Below are positions 16,134-24,832 of a stretch of DNA of 35,430 nucleotides, piece after piece. Every line of letters starts with the position of its first letter. Within the stretch, counting starts at the first letter, position 1. The translations under genes were made by a program, and so were the position numbers. This DNA is from Lachnospiraceae bacterium (GTDB taxonomy: Bacteria; Bacillota_A; Clostridia; Lachnospirales; Lachnospiraceae): NCBI GenBank assembly GCA_009911175.1, contig QXWX01000027.1:1-35430 (forward strand), in the 5' to 3' direction. Below the pieces are notes generated by a model. That model saw only the letters and a program-made list of their open reading frames with translations. It had not been told where the DNA came from and made no database searches.

Positions 16134-17091
16134 AATACATCGGCACCCCGCTTTCCATAGATGATGCGGTTTCCTTTAGTATCTGGGCTTCCGACTTCGG
16201 AACGAGCTCCCGGAGTTCCGAGAAAAACGATGCGAAAATATTTTCCTCGCTGACCGGCTGATAATAATCCCATACGCCCAGTTCATCACTCATCTCGTTC
16301 TGCATATACTCATAGGAGCCGATCTCGTCAATGAGCCCGTTTTCCAGGGCCTGCGCCGCCGTATAGGTCCTCCCGTCGGCCAGAGCGCGCACTTTCTCGT
16401 CCGGCATATTCCGGCCGTCTGCGACGATTCCCACAAATTTTCCGTAGTATTCATCAACCTGGCCCTGGAATACCTCGATCTGTTCATCTGTCAGCTTCGA
16501 ACTGTCCTTAAAATCTCCGCTGGCAATGCTGACATAGCGGATGCCCAGCTTTTCATACAGGCCCGTCATGTCCAGTCCTGACATGATGACTCCGATGGAG
16601 CCCGTTGTGGTATTCGTATTCGCGTAGATCTGATCCGATGCCATGGAGATCATGTAGCCGCCGGAAGCCGCGTAATGGGACATATAGGTCCATACCGGAT
16701 TGCCGGACATTTCCTTATACTCCCTCAGCTTATCGTACAGCTCCTCCGATTCATATACCGTACCGCCCGGCGAATCCACGTACAGAAGAATCCCCTTATT
16801 GTTCGGGTCATACATCAGATTGTCAATATAATTCATGGTATCGGTATGCTGATACCCTTCCGCAATCTCAAAGATACTGGTCGCCGTCTGCTCCTGGATT
16901 GTACCTACCACTTCCACCACCGCAATATAGTCGTAATTGGGGGTATCATATCCATAGTCCGAAGTCAGCATTTCAACCATACTCGCCTGCAGCAGATTCT
17001 GGGACACCGTATTGGTCAATACGCTGGTCACTCCCACCACAATAAACAATACCGCCGCGACGATCAGGCCGCCTATCTGTTTTTTCTTCAT
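16114..17091 (-). CDS. sppA: Signal peptide peptidase SppA, short form
   Basis: Membrane-anchored serine protease that degrades leftover signal peptides. The 325-aa protein has an N-terminal anchor (residues about 7-27) and the single-domain layout of Gram-positive SppA. The nucleophile is Ser143 in YAASGGYM and the general base Lys195 in SGDFKDSSK. YVDSPGGTVYESE and GSIGVIM are further family motifs. Start ATG 17091 follows GGAGGCAGAG. It probably heads a small operon sppA-RDD-queA, 82 nt downstream of pheT, and may be read through from the pheST transcript. Confidence 0.97.
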   Translation of the reverse strand: MKKKQIGGLIVAAVLFIVVGVTSVLTNTVSQNLLQASMVEMLTSDYGYDTPNYDYIAVVEVVGTIQEQTATSIFEIAEGYQHTDTMNYIDNLMYDPNNKGILLYVDSPGGTVYESEELYDKLREYKEMSGNPVWTYMSHYAASGGYMISMASDQIYANTNTTTGSIGVIMSGLDMTGLYEKLGIRYVSIASGDFKDSSKLTDEQIEVFQGQVDEYYGKFVGIVADGRNMPDEKVRALADGRTYTAAQALENGLIDEIGSYEYMQNEMSDELGVWDYYQPVSEENIFASFFSELRELVPKSEAQILKETASSMESGVPMYYAEQLR

Positions 17092-17173
17092 CTCTGCCTC
17101 CTTGTTGTTATGGATGAGCCCGGCAAAGCCTGCTCATCCATCCGCAAAAACCGCACAGGCGCACCCTGCCTCT

Positions 17174-19591
17174 TTATTTCCTCAGCTCGATCCCCATGCC
17201 TTCCAGCGCTTTGAGGATTCGATCCATGGCCTCTGTCACCTCCGCGTCTGAGAGCGTCTTGTCCTTTGCGCGGAATACGATCGAATATGCCACGGACTTG
17301 AAGCCTTCCTTGATCTGCGCGCCTTCGTACAAATCGAACAGGGCATAGCTTTCCAGATACTTTCCTCCCTTAGCGGAGATTACCTCTTCGATCTGCCCTG
17401 CCAGGATATGCTTCGGCACCACCATGCTGATATCCCGGGTCACTGCCGGATATTTTGCGATTCCATAATATTTCCTGTCAAATGTAGCATACTCCATAAT
17501 TTCCGGCATGTCAATGACCGCCACATAGGCGCGCTCGCCGATTCCGTAGATATCCGCCACCTCCGGATGGAGCTCGCCGAGATATCCCACAACCTTTCCA
17601 TCATACAGGATGTTTGCCTGGCGCCCCGGGTGAAGGTATGGTTTTCCTGCATTGGGATCGTAGGTCTCCCTGTCCTTCATGCCGATCTTCTCGAAAAATT
17701 CCTCGACCACGCCCTTCATGCTGAAGAAATCCCCTTTTCCATACATTCCCAGCGTAAACTGCATCCGTTCCTCAGGCAGGTCGGTCAGCGGAAGGCTCTT
17801 CGGAAGGTAAATATTTCCAAGCTCATAGAGGCGCGCGTCCTTATTTCTTCTATTATAATTGGTCGCCAGGGAGGTCAGCATCCCGTTCAGGGAAGTGGTG
17901 CGCATGATGCTGTAATCCTCTCCCAATGGGTTCATGATCTCCACCGTCCGGCGCAGCGGCGAATCCTTCGGCAAAAGCAATTTGTCAAATACCTTGGGGC
18001 TCTCGAAGGAATAGCACATCCCCTGGCTGAATCCGCAGAACTCAGCGATATCCCTCGCCGCCTGCTCGATCCGCAGCTTGAAGGACAGCTTTCCGGTAGT
18101 CGCTTCTCCGTTTGGCAGCGTGGTCGGAATATTATCATATCCGTAAAATCTCGCCACTTCCTCCGCAATATCCGCAAGCCGGAACAGATCCTGACGGAAG
18201 GTCGGCGCAATCACTTCCTTCGTCTCCGGGTCATATCCCAGGTCAATTTTTTTGAAATATCCCAGCATCTCTTCCTCGGAAATATCGGTTCCCAGCATGG
18301 CATTGATCTTGTCCGGGTCAAAAGGAACACGAACCGGATGCTTCTCTTTTCCATACACATCCACGATTCCGCCCACCACTTCTCCGGCGCCTAACTCTTC
18401 CACAAGCTGACATGCCCGGTCAATGGCCGCCTTCGCGTTATTCGGATCCAGACCCTTTTCAAACTTGCCTGACGCGTCTGTCCGAAGCCCCACGCGCTTG
18501 CTGGACTTTCGGATATTGACGCCATCGAAGCATGCTGCCTCGAAAAGCATGGTCTTTACGTCGTCCGTAATCATGGAATTTTCACCGCCCATGATCCCGG
18601 CGATGCCGATGGCTTTCTCGCCGTCACAGATCATCAGCACGTCCTTATCCACCTTCCGCTCCTGCCCGTCCAGCGTGGTAAATGTCTCCCCGTCCTGTGC
18701 GGTCTTGACCACGATCTGATGCCCGGCAATGGTCTCCAGGTCATAGGCATGCATGGGCTGTCCGTATTCCTCCATCACATAGTTGGTGATGTCCACCAGG
18801 TTATTGATGGGGCGGATTCCCACGGAAGCCAGCCGTCTCTGCATCCACTTCGGGGACGGCCCGATCTTGATATTCTTGACGACCCTTGCACAGTAACGCA
18901 GGCACAGGTCCGTATTTTCCACAGAAACCTTCACATAGTCGTTGACGTCCTCGTCATTTCCTGTCTCTGTCACCACCGGAGGCACAAATGTTTTGTCAAA
19001 TGTAGCCGCAGCTTCTCTTGCGATCCCGACCACACTGAAGCAGTCCACCCGGTTGGACGTCACCTCATATTCCACGACTACATCGTCCAGTCCCAGTGCC
19101 TTGACCGCGTTCTCACCAACCTGAGCATCCTCCGGGAAAATGTAGATGCCTTCCTCCGGCGCTTCCGGATACATGTCCCGGGTGGAGCCCAGTTCTTCGA
19201 TGGAGCACATCATCCCGTTGCTTTCCACGCCCCGAAGCTTCCCTTTTTTGATCTTGATCCCGCCGGGTGTCTTAGAGCCATCATGCCCTCCGGCCACCCG
19301 TCCGCCGTCCAGAACCACCGGAACCTTCGCCCCCTCGAATACATTGGGCGCACCGGTCACGATCTGGGTAATCCCGGTTCCGATATTCACCTGGCAGACC
19401 ACCAGCTTATCCGCATCCGGGTGTTTCTCGATCTTTTCAATCCGGCCGATCACGATTTTATCCAGATCTGCATCCAGTTTCTCATAACCTTCCACCTTGG
19501 TACCGGACAGCGTCATCGCGTCCGCGTATTCCTGCGCAGTCACATCCAGATCCGGCACATATGCTTTTATCCATGATAATGAAGTATTCAA
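17174..19591 (-). CDS. pheT: Phenylalanyl-tRNA synthetase beta subunit
   Basis: PheT of the heterotetrameric synthetase that charges tRNA-Phe. At 805 aa it is full length, with an N-terminal tRNA-binding OB domain (residues about 40-150), the B3/4 editing domain (about 210-385, FSVVGIAREAA, DITNYVMEEYGQPMHAYD), a B5 domain (about 400-475), a synthetase-like core and a C-terminal ferredoxin-fold anticodon-binding domain (about 710-805, KYPAVTRDISMVV). The start is TTG 19591, giving the standard MNTSLSWIKAYVPDL opening, with GAGG 8 nt upstream. It follows pheS by 147 nt and shares its T-box control. Confidence 0.98.
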   Translation of the reverse strand: MNTSLSWIKAYVPDLDVTAQEYADAMTLSGTKVEGYEKLDADLDKIVIGRIEKIEKHPDADKLVVCQVNIGTGITQIVTGAPNVFEGAKVPVVLDGGRVAGGHDGSKTPGGIKIKKGKLRGVESNGMMCSIEELGSTRDMYPEAPEEGIYIFPEDAQVGENAVKALGLDDVVVEYEVTSNRVDCFSVVGIAREAAATFDKTFVPPVVTETGNDEDVNDYVKVSVENTDLCLRYCARVVKNIKIGPSPKWMQRRLASVGIRPINNLVDITNYVMEEYGQPMHAYDLETIAGHQIVVKTAQDGETFTTLDGQERKVDKDVLMICDGEKAIGIAGIMGGENSMITDDVKTMLFEAACFDGVNIRKSSKRVGLRTDASGKFEKGLDPNNAKAAIDRACQLVEELGAGEVVGGIVDVYGKEKHPVRVPFDPDKINAMLGTDISEEEMLGYFKKIDLGYDPETKEVIAPTFRQDLFRLADIAEEVARFYGYDNIPTTLPNGEATTGKLSFKLRIEQAARDIAEFCGFSQGMCYSFESPKVFDKLLLPKDSPLRRTVEIMNPLGEDYSIMRTTSLNGMLTSLATNYNRRNKDARLYELGNIYLPKSLPLTDLPEERMQFTLGMYGKGDFFSMKGVVEEFFEKIGMKDRETYDPNAGKPYLHPGRQANILYDGKVVGYLGELHPEVADIYGIGERAYVAVIDMPEIMEYATFDRKYYGIAKYPAVTRDISMVVPKHILAGQIEEVISAKGGKYLESYALFDLYEGAQIKEGFKSVAYSIVFRAKDKTLSDAEVTEAMDRILKALEGMGIELRK

Positions 19592-19738
19592 AATCTATTC
19601 CTCACTTTCTATGATCCTTTCGTTTTCCATCCCCGCATTCTGTCAAAAAAGTCTCTGTCATGATAGAAATACGAGGGACGATTCGTTACTGTTATACATT
19701 ACTGCATCACTCGATCCTGCCTGATTCCTGTTTGTTCC

Positions 19739-20758
19739 TCAGAACTGCTTTAAGAAACGGATATCATTTTCATACAGCAGTCTCATATCGTCGATCTCAT
19801 ATTTCAGGAGTGCGATCCGCTCCAGTCCTACGCCGAACGCGAAACCGCCGTATTCTTCCGGGTCGATCCCGCACATTTCCAGCACATGGGGATGTACCAT
19901 ACCGCAGCCCAGGATCTCGATCCAGCCTGAGCCCTTGCAGAAACGGCAGCCCTTCCCGCCGCATTTGAAGCAGCTCACATCCACCTCCGCGCTGGGCTCG
20001 GTGAAGGGGAAATGATGGGGACGGAATTTGGTCTTTGTCTCCGGCCCGAACAATTCCTTTGCAAATACCTCCAGCGTTCCTTTCAGGTCCGCAAAGGAAA
20101 TATGCTTGTCAATGACCAGTCCCTCGATCTGATGGAAGGACGGGGAGTGGGTGGCATCCACCTCGTCGGAACGGAATACCCTGCCCGGCGCGATCATTCG
20201 GATCGGCAGCTTTCCCTGCTCCATGACACGTGCCTGCACCGGGGAGGTCTGGGTACGCAGCACAATATCTTTATTAATATAGAAAGTATCCTGCTCGTCC
20301 TTTGCCGGATGATCCGCAGGAATATTCAGTTTTTCAAAATTATACAGGTCGTATTCCACCTCCGGCCCTTCCACAACCTCATATCCCATTCCCACGAAGA
20401 TACGCTCCACCTCTTCCAGGGCGATGGTGTTGGGATGCCTGTGGCCGACGCTGTTCTTCTTAGACGGCAGCGTCACGTCGATAACCTCGGCTTTGAGTTT
20501 CTCCTCGCGGATCACCTTTTCCATTTTCTGCTTTGTCTCTTCCATGATCGCTTCGATGGCGGCCCTCGTCTCGTTCACAAGCTGGCCCACCTTCGGGCGT
20601 TCCTCGGGCGCAACATCCTTCATCCCTTTGAGTACGGCGGTCAGCTCACCCTTCTTCCCAAGGAACCGCACGCGTACGTCATTGAGCCTTTCCGGCACAT
20701 CCGATGCCTGGATCTGCGCGATGGCTTCTTTTTTGATCTGTTCCAATCTGTCTTTCAT
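19739..20758 (-). CDS. pheS: Phenylalanyl-tRNA synthetase alpha subunit
   Basis: Catalytic alpha subunit of PheRS, 339 aa from ATG 20758, which is preceded by AAAGGAG. The N-terminal coiled coil (residues 1-85) is followed by the class II catalytic core: motif 1 region [17 protein letters not shown], motif 2 [20 protein letters not shown] and motif 3 [13 protein letters not shown] cysteine cluster [17 protein letters not shown] is the type seen in many bacterial PheS. The frame continues open to 21109 over the T-box leader, but that extension is not coding. A T-box leader controls expression by uncharged tRNA-Phe. Confidence 0.98.
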   Translation of the reverse strand: MKDRLEQIKKEAIAQIQASDVPERLNDVRVRFLGKKGELTAVLKGMKDVAPEERPKVGQLVNETRAAIEAIMEETKQKMEKVIREEKLKAEVIDVTLPSKKNSVGHRHPNTIALEEVERIFVGMGYEVVEGPEVEYDLYNFEKLNIPADHPAKDEQDTFYINKDIVLRTQTSPVQARVMEQGKLPIRMIAPGRVFRSDEVDATHSPSFHQIEGLVIDKHISFADLKGTLEVFAKELFGPETKTKFRPHHFPFTEPSAEVDVSCFKCGGKGCRFCKGSGWIEILGCGMVHPHVLEMCGIDPEEYGGFAFGVGLERIALLKYEIDDMRLLYENDIRFLKQF

Positions 20759-20991
20759 TCTGGTTTCTCCTTTCTTAGATGCAGACAATATTCCATTCCA
20801 CTGAATGTCTGCTGCTCTCTGAAAAGCAGCTTCTAACTTACGGCAATACCAAATTTCCAGAACAAAGAGTTTCGCTTGCGAAACTCGCGCCTGCGGCGGT
20901 CGCATTCCGACATCTACCTCATACGCCGCAGTGCGCGTCCCCCGGAGGGTTTTTGTTCTATAGGAAAATTCGGAGAAGTTTTCTATAGAAC
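20759..20991. other. 233-nt spacer between T-box terminator and pheS
   Basis: The spacer contains the hairpin-rich element (20861-20995) plus a short GCTGCT/AGCAGC hairpin near 20810-20830 and the pheS ribosome site. It is much longer than needed between a T-box terminator and its gene. No ORF with a ribosome site is seen. Confidence 0.6.
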
Positions 20992-20995
20992 AAAA
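20861..20995. repeat. Hairpin-rich intergenic element inserted after the pheST T-box
   Basis: Three consecutive strong foldbacks are seen: GAGTTTCGC/GCGAAACTC with a 2-nt loop (20867-20886); GCGCCTGCGGCG pairing with CGCCGCAGTGCGC (20887-20936); and a long hairpin TTTTTGTTCTATAG.../...CTATAGAACAAAA (20950-20995). The word AGAACAAA recurs at both ends. The compact, palindromic form suggests a small non-autonomous mobile or REP-like element. Only one copy occurs in this window, so repetitiveness in the genome is inferred. Confidence 0.55.
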
Positions 20996-21330
20996 AAAAG
21001 ACCTCATCCCCTCCAAAAAAGGGACGAAGTCATAATCCGCGGTACCACCCTGATTCCCATGGACACTCCACGGGCACTCTGCTGCTGTGTAACGTACAGC
21101 CTGCGGCATTCCCTACTTACCAGATTCAAAGCCGCGCCGCATCTACCGTGTCTCAATGACAGGCACTCCGATACAGGGGTTCGGGAATACGGCTCACGTG
21201 GGAAATTCGATCGTCATCTGAACTAAAGAGAACTTTCAGCCGGTGGTTCTCTCTCTCTGCTAGAAAATGAGTCTCTACTATGCACGGTCATTGCCTTTGC
21301 TGTTCATTTATCTTTACATATCAATACATT
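20992..21330 (-). ncRNA. T-box riboswitch leader of pheST
   Basis: The minus-strand leader contains the conserved T-box AGGGTGGTACCGCG (about 21038-21051), where TGGT matches a tRNA 3' end ACCA. The terminator follows: pairing of GACTTCGTCCC with GGGATGAGGTC and then eight T residues (20992-21035). Upstream, Stem I shows an apical GAGAAC-CACCGGCTGAAA-GTTCTC hairpin and, on its 3' side, GAATTTCCC, in which either TTT or TTC can be the Phe specifier (21202-21205). The downstream genes are pheS and pheT, so a tRNA-Phe-sensing T-box is well supported. Exact 5' end is estimated. Confidence 0.9.
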
Positions 21331-21344
21331 CCAGATACTTTTCT

Positions 21345-21372
21345 ATTTTAACATAGGATGATTGAATGTCAA
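21345..21372 (-). promoter_or_regulatory. Promoter of the T-box-pheST operon
   Basis: On the minus strand a perfect -35 TTGACA (21367-21372), 16-bp spacer and -10 TAAAAT (21345-21350). It lies between the end of the MarR gene (21386) and the T-box Stem I, as expected for a vegetative promoter driving the leader. Confidence 0.8.
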
Positions 21373-21385
21373 TACCCATTTTAAA

Positions 21386-21856
21386 TCAACTTATTCTGTC
21401 TGGCAGTTCCTCCCTATATTCCCCGTAATTCCGGAAAAATACAGCCAGCCCGTTCAATGTCCTGGCCAGCAGCGGAAGCTCCTCTTCACTCAGATTCTTC
21501 ATAGCCGCATTGATCATCTCCCTGTGGAAATTCTCATGATGATAATACGCCTTTCTTCCCTTCTCCGTCAGGCTGATGTACACGATCCGACGGTCCTGTT
21601 CGGAACGGCTGCGCACCACATACCCCTTCTTTACCAGACTGTTCATGGAAGTGGTCAGCGACCCTGCCGTGATCCCCTGCCTCCTGGCAACCGCAGACAT
21701 CGTACTGTCATTCCCCAGGCCGATCGCTTCTATGATATGCATATCATTATTGCTGATATCCCGAAATTCATCCGTTATGACTGCTTTCTCTTCCAGCTCC
21801 AGAATCTCATAAAATAAATTCACCAGAACATCATTAATCATTTCAAATGCATCCAC
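21386..21856 (-). CDS. fabT: MarR-family regulator, probable FabT-like repressor of fatty-acid synthesis
   Basis: A 156-aa winged-helix repressor. I start at GTG 21856 because AAGGAG lies 9 nt upstream; the frame stays open to 22078 inside the preceding gene. MarR features: an N-terminal helix MINDVLVNLFYEILELEE, recognition-helix region ARRQGITAGSLTTSMNSLVKKGYVVR (positions continuous), wing RSEQDRRIVYISLTEKGR and C-terminal dimer helices. In streptococci FabT, of the same family, lies beside the fab genes and represses them with long acyl-ACP as co-repressor. Here the gene is last in the fab cluster, and a FabT-type palindrome overlaps the promoter before fabH. The assignment rests on context plus operator. 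Confidence 0.85.
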   Translation of the reverse strand: MDAFEMINDVLVNLFYEILELEEKAVITDEFRDISNNDMHIIEAIGLGNDSTMSAVARRQGITAGSLTTSMNSLVKKGYVVRSRSEQDRRIVYISLTEKGRKAYYHHENFHREMINAAMKNLSEEELPLLARTLNGLAVFFRNYGEYREELPDRIS

Positions 21857-21903
21857 AGCGTTCCGCTCCTTTCCAGATTTTACTGCTGCCCTTGGGTATC
21901 CTT

Positions 21904-22956
21904 TCAGGAATCCGGAAACAGCGACTCCACCACTTCTCTCACCGTCTCGATCCGTTCCGCCCGATACGTCTTGGCTCCGCAGAATAACAGCCCTTCTTCT
22001 ATTCTTCCCTCCGCCGCCGCGGTTAATGTATCCGTAATACAATATGGTATTTCCGCCGGACTGCATTTTGCCAGGCATCCGTGACAGGGCGTATGGGAAA
22101 TCCTTTCACCTAGCATCACACGTTTCATAAAAGGATTCAAAATAGCTCTTCCAGGCATTCCCACCGGACTTTTTACAATGACGATGTCCTCTTTGGATGC
22201 CTGGATATAGGCCTCCTTATAGCGGAAATCCGCATCGCACTCCTCCGTAGTTACAAACCGGCTTGCAACCTGCACGCCGTCCACGCCGGATTTCATGGCG
22301 CGCTCCACATCTTCCCGGTCATAGATTCCGCCTGCCGCCACAACCGGAATCTTCTTTCCGAATTTCTTCTCATATCCCCGGACCACATCCAGGATGCGCC
22401 GGATTTCTTCCGTATAATCTGATTTCGCGTAAAAATCCAGCGCCTCTCGGTCAAATCCCAGATGCCCCCCGGCTTCCGGTCCCTCAATCACAACCAGATC
22501 CGCTGTCTGCTGATGTTTCCTGTCCCAATACTTCAAAATGACCTTGGCCGACTTTTCTGTAGAGACGATAGGAGCGATCTTCGTTTTGCTCCCCTGGGTC
22601 AGCATGGGAAGCTCCGCAGGAAGGCCTGCTCCGGAAATGATCAGATCCGCCCCTGCGGCCACCGCAGCCTGTACATGGGCCTCATAGTCCCGAAGGGCCA
22701 CCATAATGTTATAACCGATGATCCCGTTCTGCGAGATTGTCCTCGCCCGTGCCATCTCTTTTCTAATAGCACGAAGATTGGCCGCACCGGGATCTCGGTC
22801 AAAATCTTCCTCCCGGAATCCGATCTGGGCCGTGGAAATGATCCCCACACCGCCCTGGGCCGCAACCGTTCCCGCCAACCGCCCCAGGCTGATCCCGACT
22901 CCCATGCCACCCTGGATCAGTGGAACCCTGACTTCCTTCTCTCCGATTCTCCACAT
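21904..22956 (-). CDS. FabK/NPD-family flavoprotein with Cys cluster, candidate FabX-type enzyme
   Basis: A 350-aa FMN TIM-barrel protein of the nitronate monooxygenase / FabK superfamily. IQGGMGVGISLGRLA opens the barrel, His165 in EGPEAGGHLG is the family active-site His, and VVAAGGIYDREDVERAMKSG binds the FMN phosphate. Unlike the cluster's FabK it carries C291, C294, C298 and C306, spaced C-x2-C-x3-C-x7-C, and another Cys at 326, suggesting an iron-sulfur or metal site. Helicobacter FabX, an NPD-type flavoprotein with a cysteine-ligated 4Fe-4S cluster, makes unsaturated acyl-ACP. This cluster lacks fabA and fabM, so a FabX-like role is plausible. A plain nitronate monooxygenase or second enoyl reductase is the alternative. 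ATG 22956 follows GGAAAGGAG. Confidence 0.88.
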   Translation of the reverse strand: MWRIGEKEVRVPLIQGGMGVGISLGRLAGTVAAQGGVGIISTAQIGFREEDFDRDPGAANLRAIRKEMARARTISQNGIIGYNIMVALRDYEAHVQAAVAAGADLIISGAGLPAELPMLTQGSKTKIAPIVSTEKSAKVILKYWDRKHQQTADLVVIEGPEAGGHLGFDREALDFYAKSDYTEEIRRILDVVRGYEKKFGKKIPVVAAGGIYDREDVERAMKSGVDGVQVASRFVTTEECDADFRYKEAYIQASKEDIVIVKSPVGMPGRAILNPFMKRVMLGERISHTPCHGCLAKCSPAEIPYCITDTLTAAAEGRIEEGLLFCGAKTYRAERIETVREVVESLFPDS

Positions 22957-22982
22957 GGCGTCTCCTTTCCTTCCCCAAAGCT

Positions 22983-24737
22983 TTACATCTTACGGAATCT
23001 TCCATACCGCTTCGCGGTCAGTTCCCCCGTTTCCATCCCGCAATATCTTTCCAAAAAGCCCGCAATCCCCGGCTTTATCGTCTCGCACACTGAATCCATG
23101 CTGCCTTCCGTATAATCCGCAGGCTCCGGAATGATCTGCTCAATGATCCCCATATTTTTCAGGTCCGACGCAGTCAGTTTCATGACCTCTGCCGCCTCAT
23201 CCGCACGTTTGCTGTCCTTCCACAGAATACTTGCGAAGCCTTCCGGCGAAAGGATGGAATAAATGGAATTTTCCAGCATCCAGACCTCATCCGCCACAGC
23301 CATGGCAAGCGCCCCGCCGCTGCCGCCCTCTCCGATAATAATGGAAAGGATCGGGGTTTTCAGAGCCGAGAGCTCAAACAGGTTCTTGGCAATCGCTTCC
23401 CCCTGTCCCCGTTCCTCCGCTTCCAGGCCGCAGAATGCCCCGGGCGTATCCACAAAGCAAATCACCGGACGGTGAAATTTCTCTGCCTGCTTCATAAGGC
23501 GCAGTGACTTACGGTATCCGTCCGGGGAAGGCATTCCGAAATTACGCTCCACATTTTCTTTGGTAGACTTCCCCTTGGCCTGCGCGATCACGGTCACAGG
23601 GATCCCCTGAAAATATGCCAGCCCTCCGACAACCGCCGGATCATCCTTATAATACCGATCGCCGTGCAGTTCCATAAAATCCGTGAACAGATGGGAGATG
23701 TAGTCAATTCCCACAGGTCGGCCTTTCTTTCGGGAAATCTGCACACTCTCCCATGCAGGACATGCCTGCTTTTCCAGAACCTGCATTTGCGGATTTCCCT
23801 CTGCGTGGTCTTCCCGGTTTTCCAGATTCTGCGGCCCTCTGCTAAGTCCCGCAATAACAGCCTTGTTCTCACTGCCCGCTGCCGTTTCATTCTTATGATG
23901 CATCCTCAGGATCTGCGCAAGCACCGCTTTCTGCTCTTCCCGGCCCACGATCCGGTCAATGAAGCCATGCTCTAAAAGAAACTCCGACCGCTGAAATCCC
24001 TTCGGAAGCTTCTCCCCGATGGTCTGCTCGATCACCCTCGGTCCCGCAAACCCGATGAGAGCATTGGGCTCCGCGAGGATGATATCCCCCAGCATGGCAA
24101 AGCTGGCGGTCACGCCTCCTGTGGTTGGATCCGTCAGCACGGAAATATAGAGCTGTCCCGCGTCGCTGTGCCGTTTCAAGGCAGCAGAGGTCTTTGCCAT
24201 CTGCATCAGGGAAATGATCCCCTCCTGCATCCTGGCGCCGCCGGAGCAGGCAAACAGAATTACCGGAAGCTTTTCCTTCGTGGCGCGCTCTACAGCCCGG
24301 GTGATCTTTTCCCCCACGGCTTCTCCCATGCTTGCCATCAGAAATCGTCCGTCGCAGACACCGATCACCGCAGGCTCACCGCCAATCTCGGCCCTGCCTG
24401 TCACAACAGCTTCTCTCAGACCTGTCTTTTCCTGCAGCGCCGCCACCTTTTCTTCATATCCCCGGAACTGCAGCGGGTTGCAGGTCACAAGCTCTTCATC
24501 CCACTCCTCAAAGGTATCCGGGTCCGCAATCATCTCAATCCTTCGGCGGGCATGCACTCGAAAATACCCCTGGCATTTCGGGCAGATATAGTTTCCCTCC
24601 CGTACCTCCTCCGCAATGATCGCCGCCCCGCATTTATTACATTTTCGGAGAAGCCCCTCCGGAACCTCCGGACGGGACTCACCGAACGCATTCCGGTTCC
24701 GTCTGTTTGTTTTCTTAAACATATTTTGAAGCTTCAT
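22983..24737 (-). CDS. accDA: Fused acetyl-CoA carboxylase carboxyltransferase, beta-alpha (AccD-AccA)
   Basis: Both carboxyltransferase subunits, which move the carboxyl group from biotin to acetyl-CoA to form malonyl-CoA, are in one 584-aa chain. Residues 1-282 are AccD, with the four-Cys zinc ribbon C33, C36, C52, C55 and [14 protein letters not shown] linker of about 45 residues (283-327), rich in Asn/Glu/Gly, follows. Residues about 328-584 are AccA, with [36 protein letters not shown] and [11 protein letters not shown]. The frame is uninterrupted, so this is a true fusion in the sequence as given. It sits in the fab cluster between accC and the FabX-like gene. Confidence 0.96.
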   Translation of the reverse strand: MKLQNMFKKTNRRNRNAFGESRPEVPEGLLRKCNKCGAAIIAEEVREGNYICPKCQGYFRVHARRRIEMIADPDTFEEWDEELVTCNPLQFRGYEEKVAALQEKTGLREAVVTGRAEIGGEPAVIGVCDGRFLMASMGEAVGEKITRAVERATKEKLPVILFACSGGARMQEGIISLMQMAKTSAALKRHSDAGQLYISVLTDPTTGGVTASFAMLGDIILAEPNALIGFAGPRVIEQTIGEKLPKGFQRSEFLLEHGFIDRIVGREEQKAVLAQILRMHHKNETAAGSENKAVIAGLSRGPQNLENREDHAEGNPQMQVLEKQACPAWESVQISRKKGRPVGIDYISHLFTDFMELHGDRYYKDDPAVVGGLAYFQGIPVTVIAQAKGKSTKENVERNFGMPSPDGYRKSLRLMKQAEKFHRPVICFVDTPGAFCGLEAEERGQGEAIAKNLFELSALKTPILSIIIGEGGSGGALAMAVADEVWMLENSIYSILSPEGFASILWKDSKRADEAAEVMKLTASDLKNMGIIEQIIPEPADYTEGSMDSVCETIKPGIAGFLERYCGMETGELTAKRYGRFRKM

Positions 24738-24832
24738 CCGTCATTTTCCTCACAATCCACCTGCCTGCCGTTTGCAGCCCCTTGTCACATATCAGCTGTT
24801 CCTCTGAAATCCGGATCTGTCACAGCAGTCTC

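Noticed and set aside
17408..19576. Long plus-strand open frames opposite pheT (17408-18394 and 18719-19576)
   Set aside because: They lie entirely antisense to a complete pheT, have low-complexity His/Arg-rich composition and no ribosome sites; they are shadows of codon bias.
20012..20836. Plus-strand 274-codon frame opposite pheS
   Set aside because: Antisense shadow of pheS with no ribosome site or recognisable domain.
20759..21109. N-terminal extension of pheS
   Set aside because: The open frame runs through the T-box terminator and palindromic element; the ATG at 20758 has AAAGGAG and gives the standard PheS length.
21857..22078. N-terminal extension of the MarR regulator
   Set aside because: It overlaps the end of the preceding flavoprotein gene; the GTG at 21856 has a good ribosome site and gives normal MarR length.
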